Below, one piece after another: positions 46,710 through 55,779 of a stretch of 64,000 bases of DNA. Under the pieces are notes generated by a model, which was not told where the DNA came from, searched no databases, and worked only from the letters and a program-made list of their open reading frames with translations. Every line of letters starts with the position of its first letter. Within the stretch, counting starts at the first letter, position 1. A program made the translations under genes and the position numbers. Source of the stretch: Lysobacter prati (GTDB taxonomy: Bacteria; Pseudomonadota; Gammaproteobacteria; Xanthomonadales; Xanthomonadaceae); contig NZ_VLNV01000007.1 in assembly GCF_009765215.1 (NCBI RefSeq), positions 186,001 to 250,000 on the forward strand, read 5' to 3'.

Positions 46710-47743
46710 CGAATGTTCCTATTGGAGTTCACAAGGCCCCGGCTCTGTAACAGGGGGTGCAACGCGCGACGCGGCACGCTTGCAATGTCATAGCCGAGGA
46801 ATGCCAGCAGGAACTGAAGTCCGCTGACGAGTGCGATCGCAGGCATGACCACGGTCCCAACAGGGGTTGGCATGCCCGTCCGGAGAGCAATCGCCCAATG
46901 CCAACCACCAAACAGCAGCCCTCCGCCAAGCAGCAAGAGCGCCGCAATCAGCTCCAGCGAAGCAATCGACAAATCGCGCAGGTAATAGCTGTACACGATG
47001 CGCTTACACAAGTTTCTGGCGTGCTTGACGGCAAACTCACCAATTACCTTCGAGACGCTCAGGCCGCTTGTCTCGTCGCCGTACTTTGCATCCATCGGCA
47101 CATCCACCACCGCTGCGCGCATCACGTTCAACCGAAGCAGAATATCGGTCTCGAAGAAGTACCGTTTGCTGATCGACTCGGCAGGGAGATGAGCGGCCAC
47201 ATCGGCATGGATCGCCGTGTAACCATTGGTGGGATCGAACACGTCCCAGTAGCCCGTGGACGCCTTCGCCAGGAACGACAGACCCACGTTCCCGAAGCGC
47301 CTGATGGTCGGCATCTGCCTGATCTGGCCAAGGTCCCAGAACCGGTTTCCCTTGGCGTAGTCCGCCTCGCCCTTCAGGATCGGCGCGACGAACATCGGCA
47401 GCAGCCTTGGATCCATCTGCCCATCGCCGTCAATCTTGACGATGATCGTCATTCCATCGTCGATGGCCCGGCGATATCCGGTAAGCATCGCCCCACCCAC
47501 GCCCTGGTTCTGGCCGTGACGAAGGACCTTTGCTCGCGGGTCTTCGCAGTGCTTCTCGATGTAATCGCCGCTTTGCTCCGGACAGGCGTCATCGACGCAA
47601 TAGATGGCGTGCACTTCGTTGCCGATAGCTGCAATCACATCCAGGACGTGCTGGCGCACCTTGTAGCAGGGGATCACAACGGCAATCAGTGCGGACTGGC
47701 GCAAAGGTTCCATCGTTTCGATTCTCAATGCCACAGGATTCAT
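46706..47743 (-). CDS. GtrB/DPM1-like polyprenyl-phosphate glycosyltransferase (GT2, cluster B)
   Basis: A 345-residue GT2 enzyme: IAVVIPCYKVRQHVLDVI (about 20-37), VDDACPE, the metal site DGD (Asp105, Asp107, in KIDGDGQMDP) and two C-terminal membrane helices (about 262-285 and 297-320). The start may be ATG 47743 or ATG 47713 (residue 11). It is followed by an ATGA-coupled small transporter and preceded by a large polytopic protein (34-base gap), the three-part arrangement of GtrA/GtrB/Gtr-type side-chain modification systems. Confidence 0.88.
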   Translation of the reverse strand: MNPVALRIETMEPLRQSALIAVVIPCYKVRQHVLDVIAAIGNEVHAIYCVDDACPEQSGDYIEKHCEDPRAKVLRHGQNQGVGGAMLTGYRRAIDDGMTIIVKIDGDGQMDPRLLPMFVAPILKGEADYAKGNRFWDLGQIRQMPTIRRFGNVGLSFLAKASTGYWDVFDPTNGYTAIHADVAAHLPAESISKRYFFETDILLRLNVMRAAVVDVPMDAKYGDETSGLSVSKVIGEFAVKHARNLCKRIVYSYYLRDLSIASLELIAALLLLGGGLLFGGWHWAIALRTGMPTPVGTVVMPAIALVSGLQFLLAFLGYDIASVPRRALHPLLQSRGLVNSNRNIR

Positions 47744-47777
47744 GGGTAGTACCGCCTTGAACCCGAAGCCAGCATGT

Positions 47778-50045
47778 TCATGGCATCAGCCTATAGAAGT
47801 GGAGCCCATACTGCCCGGAAGCCACGGCTGGCAGTTGGATTCCGAGGTCCCGATAGGAGATCGTGCACAGCTTTCGATCGAAGATGCCTCCCTCCGACTC
47901 CCATGGTTCCTGAACTACCATCATGTATTCGACGTCATGGCTGCGCAGGAAGGACCGGGCATGCTTCGCCTTGTTCGTACAGAACGCGTCATTGAGATCT
48001 TTGGCGGTCAGAGTGTAGCTCTTGCCGATCCTGACATTGAACACATAGTCACGGCGCGCGAATGGAAGATACGCCGCCACCGGCTGGGCCGGCAGGACCC
48101 AGTCTTCCCGGCCATTGATCCGAATCGCGTATGCCGGCGCCAGGACAACTGCATGTTCGGGCAAGGCACCTTCCAGCCGATTGAACTCGTCCAACTGGTC
48201 TGCGTCGAGCGGTCCGACCCACCCCAACCGAGAAGCGGCCGGGCCCCTCACCGACAGCGACGACACAACCAGAATCATCAGCACCACGAAGGTTCCGGCC
48301 ACGGCACGGAGACTCGCCGCTGATGGAGCCGGCAACAGGCGGCGGCTCCCGCCGACCAACCACCAAATCGCGGTGAGCGACATCACCGTAGCCAGCGTCC
48401 AGTGCAGGGGCAGCGCATACATTGCCAGGAGGCCCACGTACCGGGAGGTATAGGTCGACAACAGACTCGCCTGAAGCGTGTCGTGCCCGAAGAGCAGGAT
48501 GACGATGTAGGAGACTCTGCCTGCAACCAGTTCGCCGACCAGTAGTCCACACTGGATGACGATCGGCATCAACACGAACCAGCGTCCCGCGCCTTCGATC
48601 TTTCGCCGCGCTGCAGCGGCCAGGACGAAGAAGGCGAGCGAGCATGGGACGAAGAGGCGAGTAATCGTCAGCATCTTCTCGCTCAGAATCTGCTCGGAGG
48701 AAGGCAGCATCTGTTCGATCAGTTTCGGATGGGCAGCGTGGAACAACTCCCATCGCAACACCTCGGCCAACCGCTCGGCGAAGTTTCCGGCGGCCACTAC
48801 GCCAACATCAGACACGCCTTGGGCAAACCGCGTCCCAGAGACCAGTTCGATCGTCGCCTTCCACCGCGGCGAGACCTCACCCAGAAGGTGCAGGTAGTAG
48901 GGATCGAGAAGCAGGAGCACGGCCGCCAGGAGCACACCTACCAGGAGGCCTTTGACAGGGTCGGAGATGCCGCCCGCCGATGGCAGTGCACGCACCGTCG
49001 GCAAGGCGATGATGGTGAGGAATGCAACTGCCGAGAAGCTTGTGAAAGCGAACACCAGGGAAGGATTCAACTTTGCACTCATGGCCGCCGCGAAGGGCAA
49101 ACTCGCCCATGCTGCGACGGCAAGGCGCCGACCGGGCGCAAGCCAAAGCAACGTCGCCGCCAGCGGTGCGAGCATCATGACGCAGAACGCGCTCAAGCGA
49201 CCCGTGCTGTTCAGATCGTCGACCGGGTAGATGACCGTTGTTCCGCGCAGCATGACGTAGGCGCCAAACACCGCAATGATTGCCCATGTCACTCCGATCG
49301 CTCGTTCTGGCACGGCACTCCGCCTTTGCCAGAAAACGAGCAGTTCCATCATTGCGAAGATCGCGATGAGCGCCTGGAGTACTGGCTGCACCTTCACGTA
49401 GGACGCGATCTGTGCCCCGAAACCAGGCCACGCCCACAGCGATGACAGGACGTGCAGGAGCTTGGGGTACTTCTCCAGCCAGTCGCTGTCACCAGCGGTC
49501 AACTTCGGGTAGCCGGCGTGATACAGGTCGATTGCAAACGCGATGTGCTGGTGCGTGTCGAGGCCCAGCGCACCGGCTCTATGCGAAAAGTAAGCGCCTG
49601 CCTTGTAGATCACGGCAAATGCCAGGGCCACGAAAGCAGCGCCGAACACAGTGCCCGCGCCGATCGATTTCCTGAAGGAGACGCCGGCACCATCGACCGC
49701 GATTCCAGCGCAGGCCACAACCAGGGCCACAAGCAAGGTCGTGGTCAGCGGCAGGCCAAGCACACCGTGCCAAAGATAGGTGACGGGCGACAACACCAGC
49801 CAGGCAACCAGCAATGCGAACTGGCCCGTGCAAACTCGAAGGAACACGGATTCCTCGACGAGCTGCGCATCGACCTTCAATGCCGTCAGCGTAGCGTGGC
49901 CGATCCAGGCCATCGACCATAGCGAAACCAGCAGCAACGGCAGAAACTGCCACTGGTTTGCAACGTTCGCGAAGGCGAGCAGCGGCAACGCCGACGCAGT
50001 CAACGCCAATGGCAACCGTGTCGTCCAGTTCCCCAACCTTGTCAC
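47778..50045 (-). CDS. Polytopic membrane protein, putative GT-C glycosyltransferase (cluster B)
   Basis: A protein of about 755 residues with roughly 14 helices and a soluble C-terminal domain (about 640-755). The segment AGALGLDTHQHIAFAIDLYHAGYPKL (in the first periplasmic loops) and the overall layout match the GT-C superfold, which takes sugars from lipid-phosphate donors on the periplasmic face. I prefer GTG 50045, with GAGG nine bases upstream, to TTG 50060. It lies between the WsaF-like gene and the GtrB-like gene in one minus-strand operon. Not recognisable to a named family. Confidence 0.72.
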   Translation of the reverse strand: MTRLGNWTTRLPLALTASALPLLAFANVANQWQFLPLLLVSLWSMAWIGHATLTALKVDAQLVEESVFLRVCTGQFALLVAWLVLSPVTYLWHGVLGLPLTTTLLVALVVACAGIAVDGAGVSFRKSIGAGTVFGAAFVALAFAVIYKAGAYFSHRAGALGLDTHQHIAFAIDLYHAGYPKLTAGDSDWLEKYPKLLHVLSSLWAWPGFGAQIASYVKVQPVLQALIAIFAMMELLVFWQRRSAVPERAIGVTWAIIAVFGAYVMLRGTTVIYPVDDLNSTGRLSAFCVMMLAPLAATLLWLAPGRRLAVAAWASLPFAAAMSAKLNPSLVFAFTSFSAVAFLTIIALPTVRALPSAGGISDPVKGLLVGVLLAAVLLLLDPYYLHLLGEVSPRWKATIELVSGTRFAQGVSDVGVVAAGNFAERLAEVLRWELFHAAHPKLIEQMLPSSEQILSEKMLTITRLFVPCSLAFFVLAAAARRKIEGAGRWFVLMPIVIQCGLLVGELVAGRVSYIVILLFGHDTLQASLLSTYTSRYVGLLAMYALPLHWTLATVMSLTAIWWLVGGSRRLLPAPSAASLRAVAGTFVVLMILVVSSLSVRGPAASRLGWVGPLDADQLDEFNRLEGALPEHAVVLAPAYAIRINGREDWVLPAQPVAAYLPFARRDYVFNVRIGKSYTLTAKDLNDAFCTNKAKHARSFLRSHDVEYMMVVQEPWESEGGIFDRKLCTISYRDLGIQLPAVASGQYGLHFYRLMP

Positions 50046-50087
50046 GTCATCCGTCCTCAAGGACTGGTAAGCCCTCTAATGTCGCGG

Positions 50088-51335
50088 CTAGATCCAACGC
50101 TGTCCGACTTCCTGCGCAATCGCCTGGATCACACCTTCCCTCAATAGGGGATCAGCGTGCCCGGCAAAGTGTGCAGGGCGCATGCCCCTGGCTTCCCACT
50201 CGTTGCACTGGGACACCAATGCCGACGAGATGGCCTCCGGCGTCATTGCATCAAGCGAGCGAATGTTTGGATGGGTGAGCGACAGGTCCTTGTTCGCATA
50301 GGTGTTTGTCACAACGCCCATGCCCATGGCCGACATCTCCAGCGGCGGATAGCTGGGATGCGGAGACACCATCAACGACACGCCAATCGCCGATGTCGCC
50401 AGCAGCTCCCCATACCGGTTTACGTCCAACTTGCCGAGCGATCGCAAGGTCACCGGGCCAAGGTCAACGTCCTGGGTGAGTTCGCCAGGCGCCACGACCT
50501 CCCATTCACGCGCCCTCGGGTCGGTCCAACCCCAAGTGCACAGGCCTTCGCAAAGCAACTCGAACGCGTTCCTTGGAGTGCCCGGACGCGCGTAGACCAC
50601 GATGCGGCGTGCACGAGGCTGCTCATCGACGCGCGCTGCGGCCAATGACCCCCTCAGACCTTCGTGCAGCGTTGGCTCGAATACGACTTGGCGCTGGTAA
50701 CCAAGACCTTGGGCACCAAAGTAATCGGCGAGCAACGAAGTGTTGAAAATGCCCACGTCGGACGTGGGACGGTAAGTGCTCAGCGCAAGGGCGCTTTGGC
50801 TTGACCACGGATAGAAACCAGGCTCGAAGTCCTGGATCAGGTAGGCGACCGGGCGGTCGACACCCTGCTCCCGCGACTGCCAGTCCGCCAGGCGCTGAGC
50901 CGCATATGCCGTCCACCACGCGGTGGCCAACCAGCGGTCACCGGGCGCGACTGGCAGGGTCTTTCCATAGCGGTCGCAGAAAGGGACGATCTGGCGTGCC
51001 GCTGACGACGTGCCTTCGCTTGGGACATGCACGTGATCGGCGAAGCGGGACAGAGCTTCGTCATCGGGCGCGCTGTCGGTCAGGATGATGCGCGACTGCG
51101 GGTACGCATTGCACAACTCGCGGTAGATCACCACCGCCGTGTGGATACCGCCGAAATAGTGCTGCCTGTTGATGGATGGCAGCAGGATGTTGAGCCTGTC
51201 CCCGTGACGCTGCTCGGCCCTTGGATTGCACGGTCCGATCTCGCCAACCGTCGTTTGGGGCGAAGTTGCAGCCGCGCCGCTGGCAGCCGCCCTCAGGCGC
51301 CGCTTCAGCACCTGGGGAATCATCCGGCCAATCAC
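50088..51335 (-). CDS. WsaF-like glycosyltransferase (GT4)
   Basis: A 415-residue protein with the WsaF-type N-terminal domain (LLPSINRQHYFGGIHTAVVIYRELC) and GT-B C-terminal domain (RIVVYARPGTPRNAFELLCEGL, then ATSAIGVSLMVSPHPSYPPLEMSAMG). WsaF is a rhamnosyltransferase of S-layer glycan synthesis in Geobacillus; here the sugar is inferred only. It starts at GTG 51335 in a GTGA overlap with the tandem GT2 gene; the internal ATG at 51323 is less likely. Part of the wzm-wzt operon. Confidence 0.85.
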   Translation of the reverse strand: MIGRMIPQVLKRRLRAAASGAAATSPQTTVGEIGPCNPRAEQRHGDRLNILLPSINRQHYFGGIHTAVVIYRELCNAYPQSRIILTDSAPDDEALSRFADHVHVPSEGTSSAARQIVPFCDRYGKTLPVAPGDRWLATAWWTAYAAQRLADWQSREQGVDRPVAYLIQDFEPGFYPWSSQSALALSTYRPTSDVGIFNTSLLADYFGAQGLGYQRQVVFEPTLHEGLRGSLAAARVDEQPRARRIVVYARPGTPRNAFELLCEGLCTWGWTDPRAREWEVVAPGELTQDVDLGPVTLRSLGKLDVNRYGELLATSAIGVSLMVSPHPSYPPLEMSAMGMGVVTNTYANKDLSLTHPNIRSLDAMTPEAISSALVSQCNEWEARGMRPAHFAGHADPLLREGVIQAIAQEVGQRWI

Positions 51336-53182
51336 GAAGTCATCCTCAGATTCGGGGTTGCCTGCATCGGATCGAGATTGACGTTGTAGAACGGATCGCC
51401 GATCTCGCGATACGGAGAATAGGCCTCCGCCGACCGGACAAAGTCACCCGGCGGGATCGCACGCGGATCGCGGGTCTTGGATTCGTGATGGACCATTCGC
51501 GACTCGGCGACATAGAGGTTGAGCAGACCACTCTCATGCGCGCGCAGGCACAGCTCCACATCGCTGCCACAGACAATGAAGGTTTCGTCGAAACCGCCGA
51601 GCCGGTGGAACTTGTCCGCGGCGATGACCATGCAGGCGCCGGTGACTGCGAGAACATTTCGGCGCATCACCGGAGAAACGAACAGGTTCTGGCAATGGAC
51701 CGGATTGAGCCCCTTGAATACGTGATCCGCCCAGCCGCCCATGCCGACAACGACGCCGGCATGCTGGATGGTGCGATCGCCATAGAGCAGCAGCGGACCG
51801 CAAACACCGATGTCGGGTCGGAGCGCGTTCTCCGCGAGCCGCTGGAGCCAGTCGCCCTCGATGATCTCGGTATCGTTGTTGAGAAAAACCAGGACTTCGC
51901 CGCGCGCTTCGCGCGCAGCAAGATTGTTCAGCGCCGACCAGTTGAACGGAACATCCGCGGGCAAAACCTTGATCCTCGAGTTCCTTGTGGCCTTCGAGAA
52001 CCAGTCATGCGTCGCCTGCTCGGATGAACCATTGTCTACGACGATGATCTCGTAGTTCGCGTAGTCCGTCTTCTCGAGCAGAGTCGTGACGCATGTGTCC
52101 AGCAGTGCGACACCATCGCGCGTCGGAATGATGATGCTCGCAAGCGGCTGACGCTCTGCGAATGGATAACGGACGTCGTAGCAGAACAAGTGCTCTCCGT
52201 CGTTGACCACTGCACCGGGATAAAGGGTATCGACGTGATTCTGGATCGCCTTGCGCCCGGCGTCATGAGCGTACGGTTTAGACCCGGCGTTCGCTGCCGT
52301 CGAACCGGCGTGGGCCCGCCAGTGGTAAAGAACGCGAGGCACGTGCGCCACCTTTGCCCCGGCAGCCACGCAACGAAGCACCAGGTCATAGTCCTGCGAT
52401 CCATCGCAGTCGGCGCGCAGCCCACCCATGGCGGTAACAAGGTCGCGGTCCATCGCAACCATATGTCCCAGGTACATCTGGGACAGGAACAGGTCATGGC
52501 TCCAGTCCGGCTTGAAATAGGGAGTACGGCGCTGCCCATCCTCACCGAGCACGTCGTGGTCGGTGTAGACGATGTTCGCACCGCTGTCGACTAAGGCAGC
52601 GACGGCCGAACCAAGTGCTTCCGGATGCAACAGATCGTCGTGATCCAGGAACGTGACCCAGCGGCCCGTCGCCATGGCCAGCGCCGCATTGGTCGCCTCG
52701 GCGATCCCGGAGCGCTGTTCGCTCCGGCTGATCCTGAGATTGGGAACTTTTCGCCGCAACTCCGCCAGCACCTTGGCTATGTGGGGCAACTTGGATCCAT
52801 CGTCATGAATGCAAAGCTCCCAGTCCTTGTAACCCTGCGACGTGACGCTGGCGACTGCCGCGCGGAGGAAGTCCTCCGGTGTGTCGCACACCGGCATCAC
52901 CACGCTGATACGGCCGGCACCGGCTGAAGTGGGGAAGACGCGCTCCTGGTTCTGGAGCCAGCTGCGATAGACGTCGACCGGCACTGGCGCTGAACAGTCA
53001 GCCGACGCGGCACCGCCAGCTGCATATGAGGCAATCACGCGGGCGAAACCACGTGGCCCGAGCTTCATGGCCCGTACGATTGCCGATGCCAGTTGCGCAA
53101 GGCCGGTGCCTTGCGCCCGCGCCCTGCGGAAACTCCAATACGCCGAGCGTAGGACCGCCGTTACCTGCTTCAAGATCTTCAC
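51332..53182 (-). CDS. Tandem GT2 glycosyltransferase (two catalytic domains)
   Basis: A 616-residue protein with two GT2 domains: the first (about 90-310) has ISVVMPVCDTPEDFLRAAVASV and FLDHDDLLHPEAL, the second (about 335-580) has ASIIIPTRDGVALLDTCVTTLL, VVDNGSSE and FLNNDTEI. Such double enzymes add two sugars in sequence in O-antigen polymer synthesis. I place the start at GTG 53182 because GGGGAG lies six bases upstream; ATG 53203 has no site. It follows the methyltransferase-coiled-coil gene by 55 bases. Confidence 0.87.
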   Translation of the reverse strand: MKILKQVTAVLRSAYWSFRRARAQGTGLAQLASAIVRAMKLGPRGFARVIASYAAGGAASADCSAPVPVDVYRSWLQNQERVFPTSAGAGRISVVMPVCDTPEDFLRAAVASVTSQGYKDWELCIHDDGSKLPHIAKVLAELRRKVPNLRISRSEQRSGIAEATNAALAMATGRWVTFLDHDDLLHPEALGSAVAALVDSGANIVYTDHDVLGEDGQRRTPYFKPDWSHDLFLSQMYLGHMVAMDRDLVTAMGGLRADCDGSQDYDLVLRCVAAGAKVAHVPRVLYHWRAHAGSTAANAGSKPYAHDAGRKAIQNHVDTLYPGAVVNDGEHLFCYDVRYPFAERQPLASIIIPTRDGVALLDTCVTTLLEKTDYANYEIIVVDNGSSEQATHDWFSKATRNSRIKVLPADVPFNWSALNNLAAREARGEVLVFLNNDTEIIEGDWLQRLAENALRPDIGVCGPLLLYGDRTIQHAGVVVGMGGWADHVFKGLNPVHCQNLFVSPVMRRNVLAVTGACMVIAADKFHRLGGFDETFIVCGSDVELCLRAHESGLLNLYVAESRMVHHESKTRDPRAIPPGDFVRSAEAYSPYREIGDPFYNVNLDPMQATPNLRMTS

Positions 53183-53237
53183 GACCGCTCCCCGTTTCGG
53201 CATGACTTGCAAATAAAAAGAACCATCTCTGCCACAT

Positions 53238-54569
53238 TCATCGAGCGGCAATGCGCAGCAATACATCGGCAAGGACACACAGGCCCAGCACCACAGATGC
53301 GATCGCAAGGCGCTTCGTCAGCTTTCTCAAGCGACTGCTGACGCCCTCCAGTTCGCGATGCGCCCCCTGCAGGAGCGCCAGCTCAGCGCTGAGGTGGTTA
53401 CGCTCCGAATCTGTCTTTGCAAGCATCTGTCTTTCGTTGGACAGCTCCACGATCAGCTCGGCCTGGTTACGCTGCAAGCTGGCATGCTGTTCCTGCAGCC
53501 CCCCATGTTCGGATTGCAGTTGAATCTGTTGCGATTGCAGCAAGGAGTGTTGCTGCCGAAGGCCGACATGTTCAACGCGCTCCGCGTGCAACTCGTCGCG
53601 ACTACGCTGCAGGTCCTGCTCGGCACCGACTGCACGGCGGGCCATCTCTTCCACCTGAACTGCAGTACTGCCCCATTCCCGCTTCGCCACGTCCAGGTCG
53701 GCGACGTAGTTGCCCAACATGTCCGCCGTCGACTTCCACTCGCGCTCGGCTAGCTCCGTGCGCGAAGTGATGGCTTTGAGCCCTTCTACGAGGCGGGAAA
53801 GCAACTGGAATGCTTCAGGGTCGCTCTCGCCCACCAGGAAGGGAGATTCCTGCAGCCGGCGCAGATCATCATCTCGACGAAGCCCAAGGAAGTACTCGCG
53901 ATAACAATGCGGGTGACTATCTCCATGGAAAACACGACTGTTGTAAAGGCGATCGGCCGCACCGACGATATCCGCCAGCTCCGGGAACCGTTCCTTGAGG
54001 AAGTGCGCCCCCATCAGGCTCGACCAGAGTGCGGGATCTCCCTGGCCAAATCGGATCACCTGCATGCCGCTTTCCCGCAAGCACTGCTCGACCTCATTGG
54101 CCGCGACCAGTCCGAACTCCTTGTGCTCCTTCAGCCAGGGGTAGTCGTAGCCAAACAACTCAAGCCAGCGTGCGTTGGCCTGCTCTTCGGCTGCATGCAC
54201 CCACGGCTCGTCGATCGGACAACCTATGAGGACCATCCTCGCAGACACGCGCGACATCTCGGCCAACGCCCGTGTGCGAATCTCCTGTGGAATGTGTTCC
54301 AGCACGTCAAGGGACACGACTGCATCGAATGCCGAATCGGCGAACGGCAGGGCCGTCGCATCGGCGACGACGAAATCAGTTTCGTCGCCTTCGGCATGAA
54401 GATCCGTATAGAGGAGCTTGGCGCCGGGCAGGAAGTCACCGAGGAGACGTTGCCGGTTGGCCCCGACCTCCAGGACGCTCGCGCCGCCGTCCAGCACCCC
54501 TATTGCGCCGGCCGCGACGGCATAACGCTGGAAATGGTCGAACGGGATGCTGTAGAGCTCAGTCTTCAT
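53238..54569 (-). CDS. Methyltransferase with heptad-repeat coiled coil and C-terminal membrane anchor (putative O-antigen chain terminator)
   Basis: A 443-residue protein of three parts: a SAM methyltransferase (about 1-240; VLEVGANRQ at 33-41, VVADATALPF, FDAVVSLDVLEHIP), a long coiled coil (about 265-418) with exact heptads LQSQQIQ, LQSEHGG, LQEQHAS, LQRNQAE, and one membrane helix (about 421-441). It starts at 54569, overlapping the wzt end by 11 bases. In E. coli O8/O9a, WbdD methylates the chain end and its coiled coil sets chain length for Wzm/Wzt export. This protein has the methyltransferase and ruler parts but no visible kinase domain. Function is inferred from layout and position. 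Confidence 0.82.
   Translation of the reverse strand: MKTELYSIPFDHFQRYAVAAGAIGVLDGGASVLEVGANRQRLLGDFLPGAKLLYTDLHAEGDETDFVVADATALPFADSAFDAVVSLDVLEHIPQEIRTRALAEMSRVSARMVLIGCPIDEPWVHAAEEQANARWLELFGYDYPWLKEHKEFGLVAANEVEQCLRESGMQVIRFGQGDPALWSSLMGAHFLKERFPELADIVGAADRLYNSRVFHGDSHPHCYREYFLGLRRDDDLRRLQESPFLVGESDPEAFQLLSRLVEGLKAITSRTELAEREWKSTADMLGNYVADLDVAKREWGSTAVQVEEMARRAVGAEQDLQRSRDELHAERVEHVGLRQQHSLLQSQQIQLQSEHGGLQEQHASLQRNQAELIVELSNERQMLAKTDSERNHLSAELALLQGAHRELEGVSSRLRKLTKRLAIASVVLGLCVLADVLLRIAAR
53457..53561 (-). repeat. 21-base heptad-coding tandem repeat
   Basis: Five successive 21-base units within the coiled-coil gene, with unit starts (minus strand) at 53561, 53540, 53519, 53498 and 53477. 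Each encodes seven residues starting Leu-Arg or Leu-Gln. The units are diverged in DNA, so they look ancient, but slippage or recombination here would change coiled-coil length in steps of seven residues. Confidence 0.7.
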
Positions 54570-55779
54570 GTACATGCCATTCGTGCGGGATATACACCAC
54601 GCCTTCGCTGAAATACGGCGCAGCGACGGTGAATCTCGCCGTGTCCGCCAGGTAATCGAGGCAGACGAGTCCTTTGTCCGTGAAAATTCCGACATCGATG
54701 CGATAAGTGCCCGTCAGCAGCGGCATCGACGGAATGTGGTAGCTGACCCGATAGGTGCCGGTGCGCGAAGGGATCTCGACCCGCTCCAGATAGGTGTTGG
54801 GACCGAAGATATGGAGGCCATCCATTCCCTTGATGGCTACGCCGAGCAGCAGCCCGGGAATGTGCACGTCCTTGATGTGGTAGCTGATGTCGACCGTGAT
54901 CGGCTCGAAGGGCGCCATGAAATCCCGGGACACACTGACCGTGTCGATATGCGCTGGCGTCGAATCATGGGAAACGACGGCCTTCGGCTCTCCTCCTTCC
55001 ATGGCAATCGACAGGCCGAGCTCGGCGTCGCGGAATCGATCCGCGACGAAGCTCGCCTCGCCGTGCAGCTTGACCTTGCCGTTCTCGAGCCACAGCACCG
55101 TCTGGCAGAAGCGCTTTACCTGCTCAAGCGAATGGGATACGAACAGAATGGTCGCTCCGCGAGCACGGATCTCCTCGATCCGCGCCAGGCATTTCATCTG
55201 GAAGCGGATATCGCCGACCGACAGCGCCTCATCGATGATCAGGACATCGGGCTCGGTATGGATGGCCACGGAGAACGCCAACCTGACGTACATGCCGCTC
55301 GAGTACGTCTTGACCGGGCGATCAAAGAACTCGCCGATATCGGCGAAATCCCGGATGGATTGCAGCTTCTCGTCAACTTCTTGGCGGCTTAGCCCCAACA
55401 ACGAAGCGCTCAGGTAGACGTTATCGCGGCCGGAAAAGTCCGGATTGAAGCCTGCTCCCAGTTCCAGCAGCGCTGCGAAGCGCCCGCGGATCGACACAGT
55501 CCCCGAAGTGGGTTGCACCGTGCCGCAGAGGATCTGCAGGAGCGTGGACTTGCCAGCGCCATTGCGCCCTATGATGCCAACGGTCTCTCCACGGCGAACC
55601 TTCAGGTCGACTCCGTCCAGCGCCCGGAAGGTTCGCTTGGGTCGGTCACCCGAGAGTTTCAGGAGCGAAAGCAGGCGCTCGCGAGGATTGCTGTAGACCG
55701 GATAGTCTTTGACGACCGAGTCGATGAGGACGGCGAGATCGTCGGCGGCGGCTTCGATGGCAGGTACTGACAATTTCAT
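54559..55779 (-). CDS. wzt: O-antigen ABC exporter ATPase Wzt with C-terminal carbohydrate-binding domain
   Basis: The 406-residue Wzt: ABC domain with Walker A GRNGAGKS (71-78), signature YSSGM (159-163) and Walker B VLIIDEAL (179-186), then a C-terminal domain (about 270-406, beta-rich, IKDVHIPGLLLGVAIKGMDGLHIFGPNTY) that in E. coli O9a recognises the modified chain end. The start at 55779 makes an ATGA overlap with wzm. The C-domain's presence predicts a terminally modified, non-reducing-end-capped O-antigen, consistent with the methyltransferase gene that follows it. Confidence 0.94.
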   Translation of the reverse strand: MKLSVPAIEAAADDLAVLIDSVVKDYPVYSNPRERLLSLLKLSGDRPKRTFRALDGVDLKVRRGETVGIIGRNGAGKSTLLQILCGTVQPTSGTVSIRGRFAALLELGAGFNPDFSGRDNVYLSASLLGLSRQEVDEKLQSIRDFADIGEFFDRPVKTYSSGMYVRLAFSVAIHTEPDVLIIDEALSVGDIRFQMKCLARIEEIRARGATILFVSHSLEQVKRFCQTVLWLENGKVKLHGEASFVADRFRDAELGLSIAMEGGEPKAVVSHDSTPAHIDTVSVSRDFMAPFEPITVDISYHIKDVHIPGLLLGVAIKGMDGLHIFGPNTYLERVEIPSRTGTYRVSYHIPSMPLLTGTYRIDVGIFTDKGLVCLDYLADTARFTVAAPYFSEGVVYIPHEWHVHED

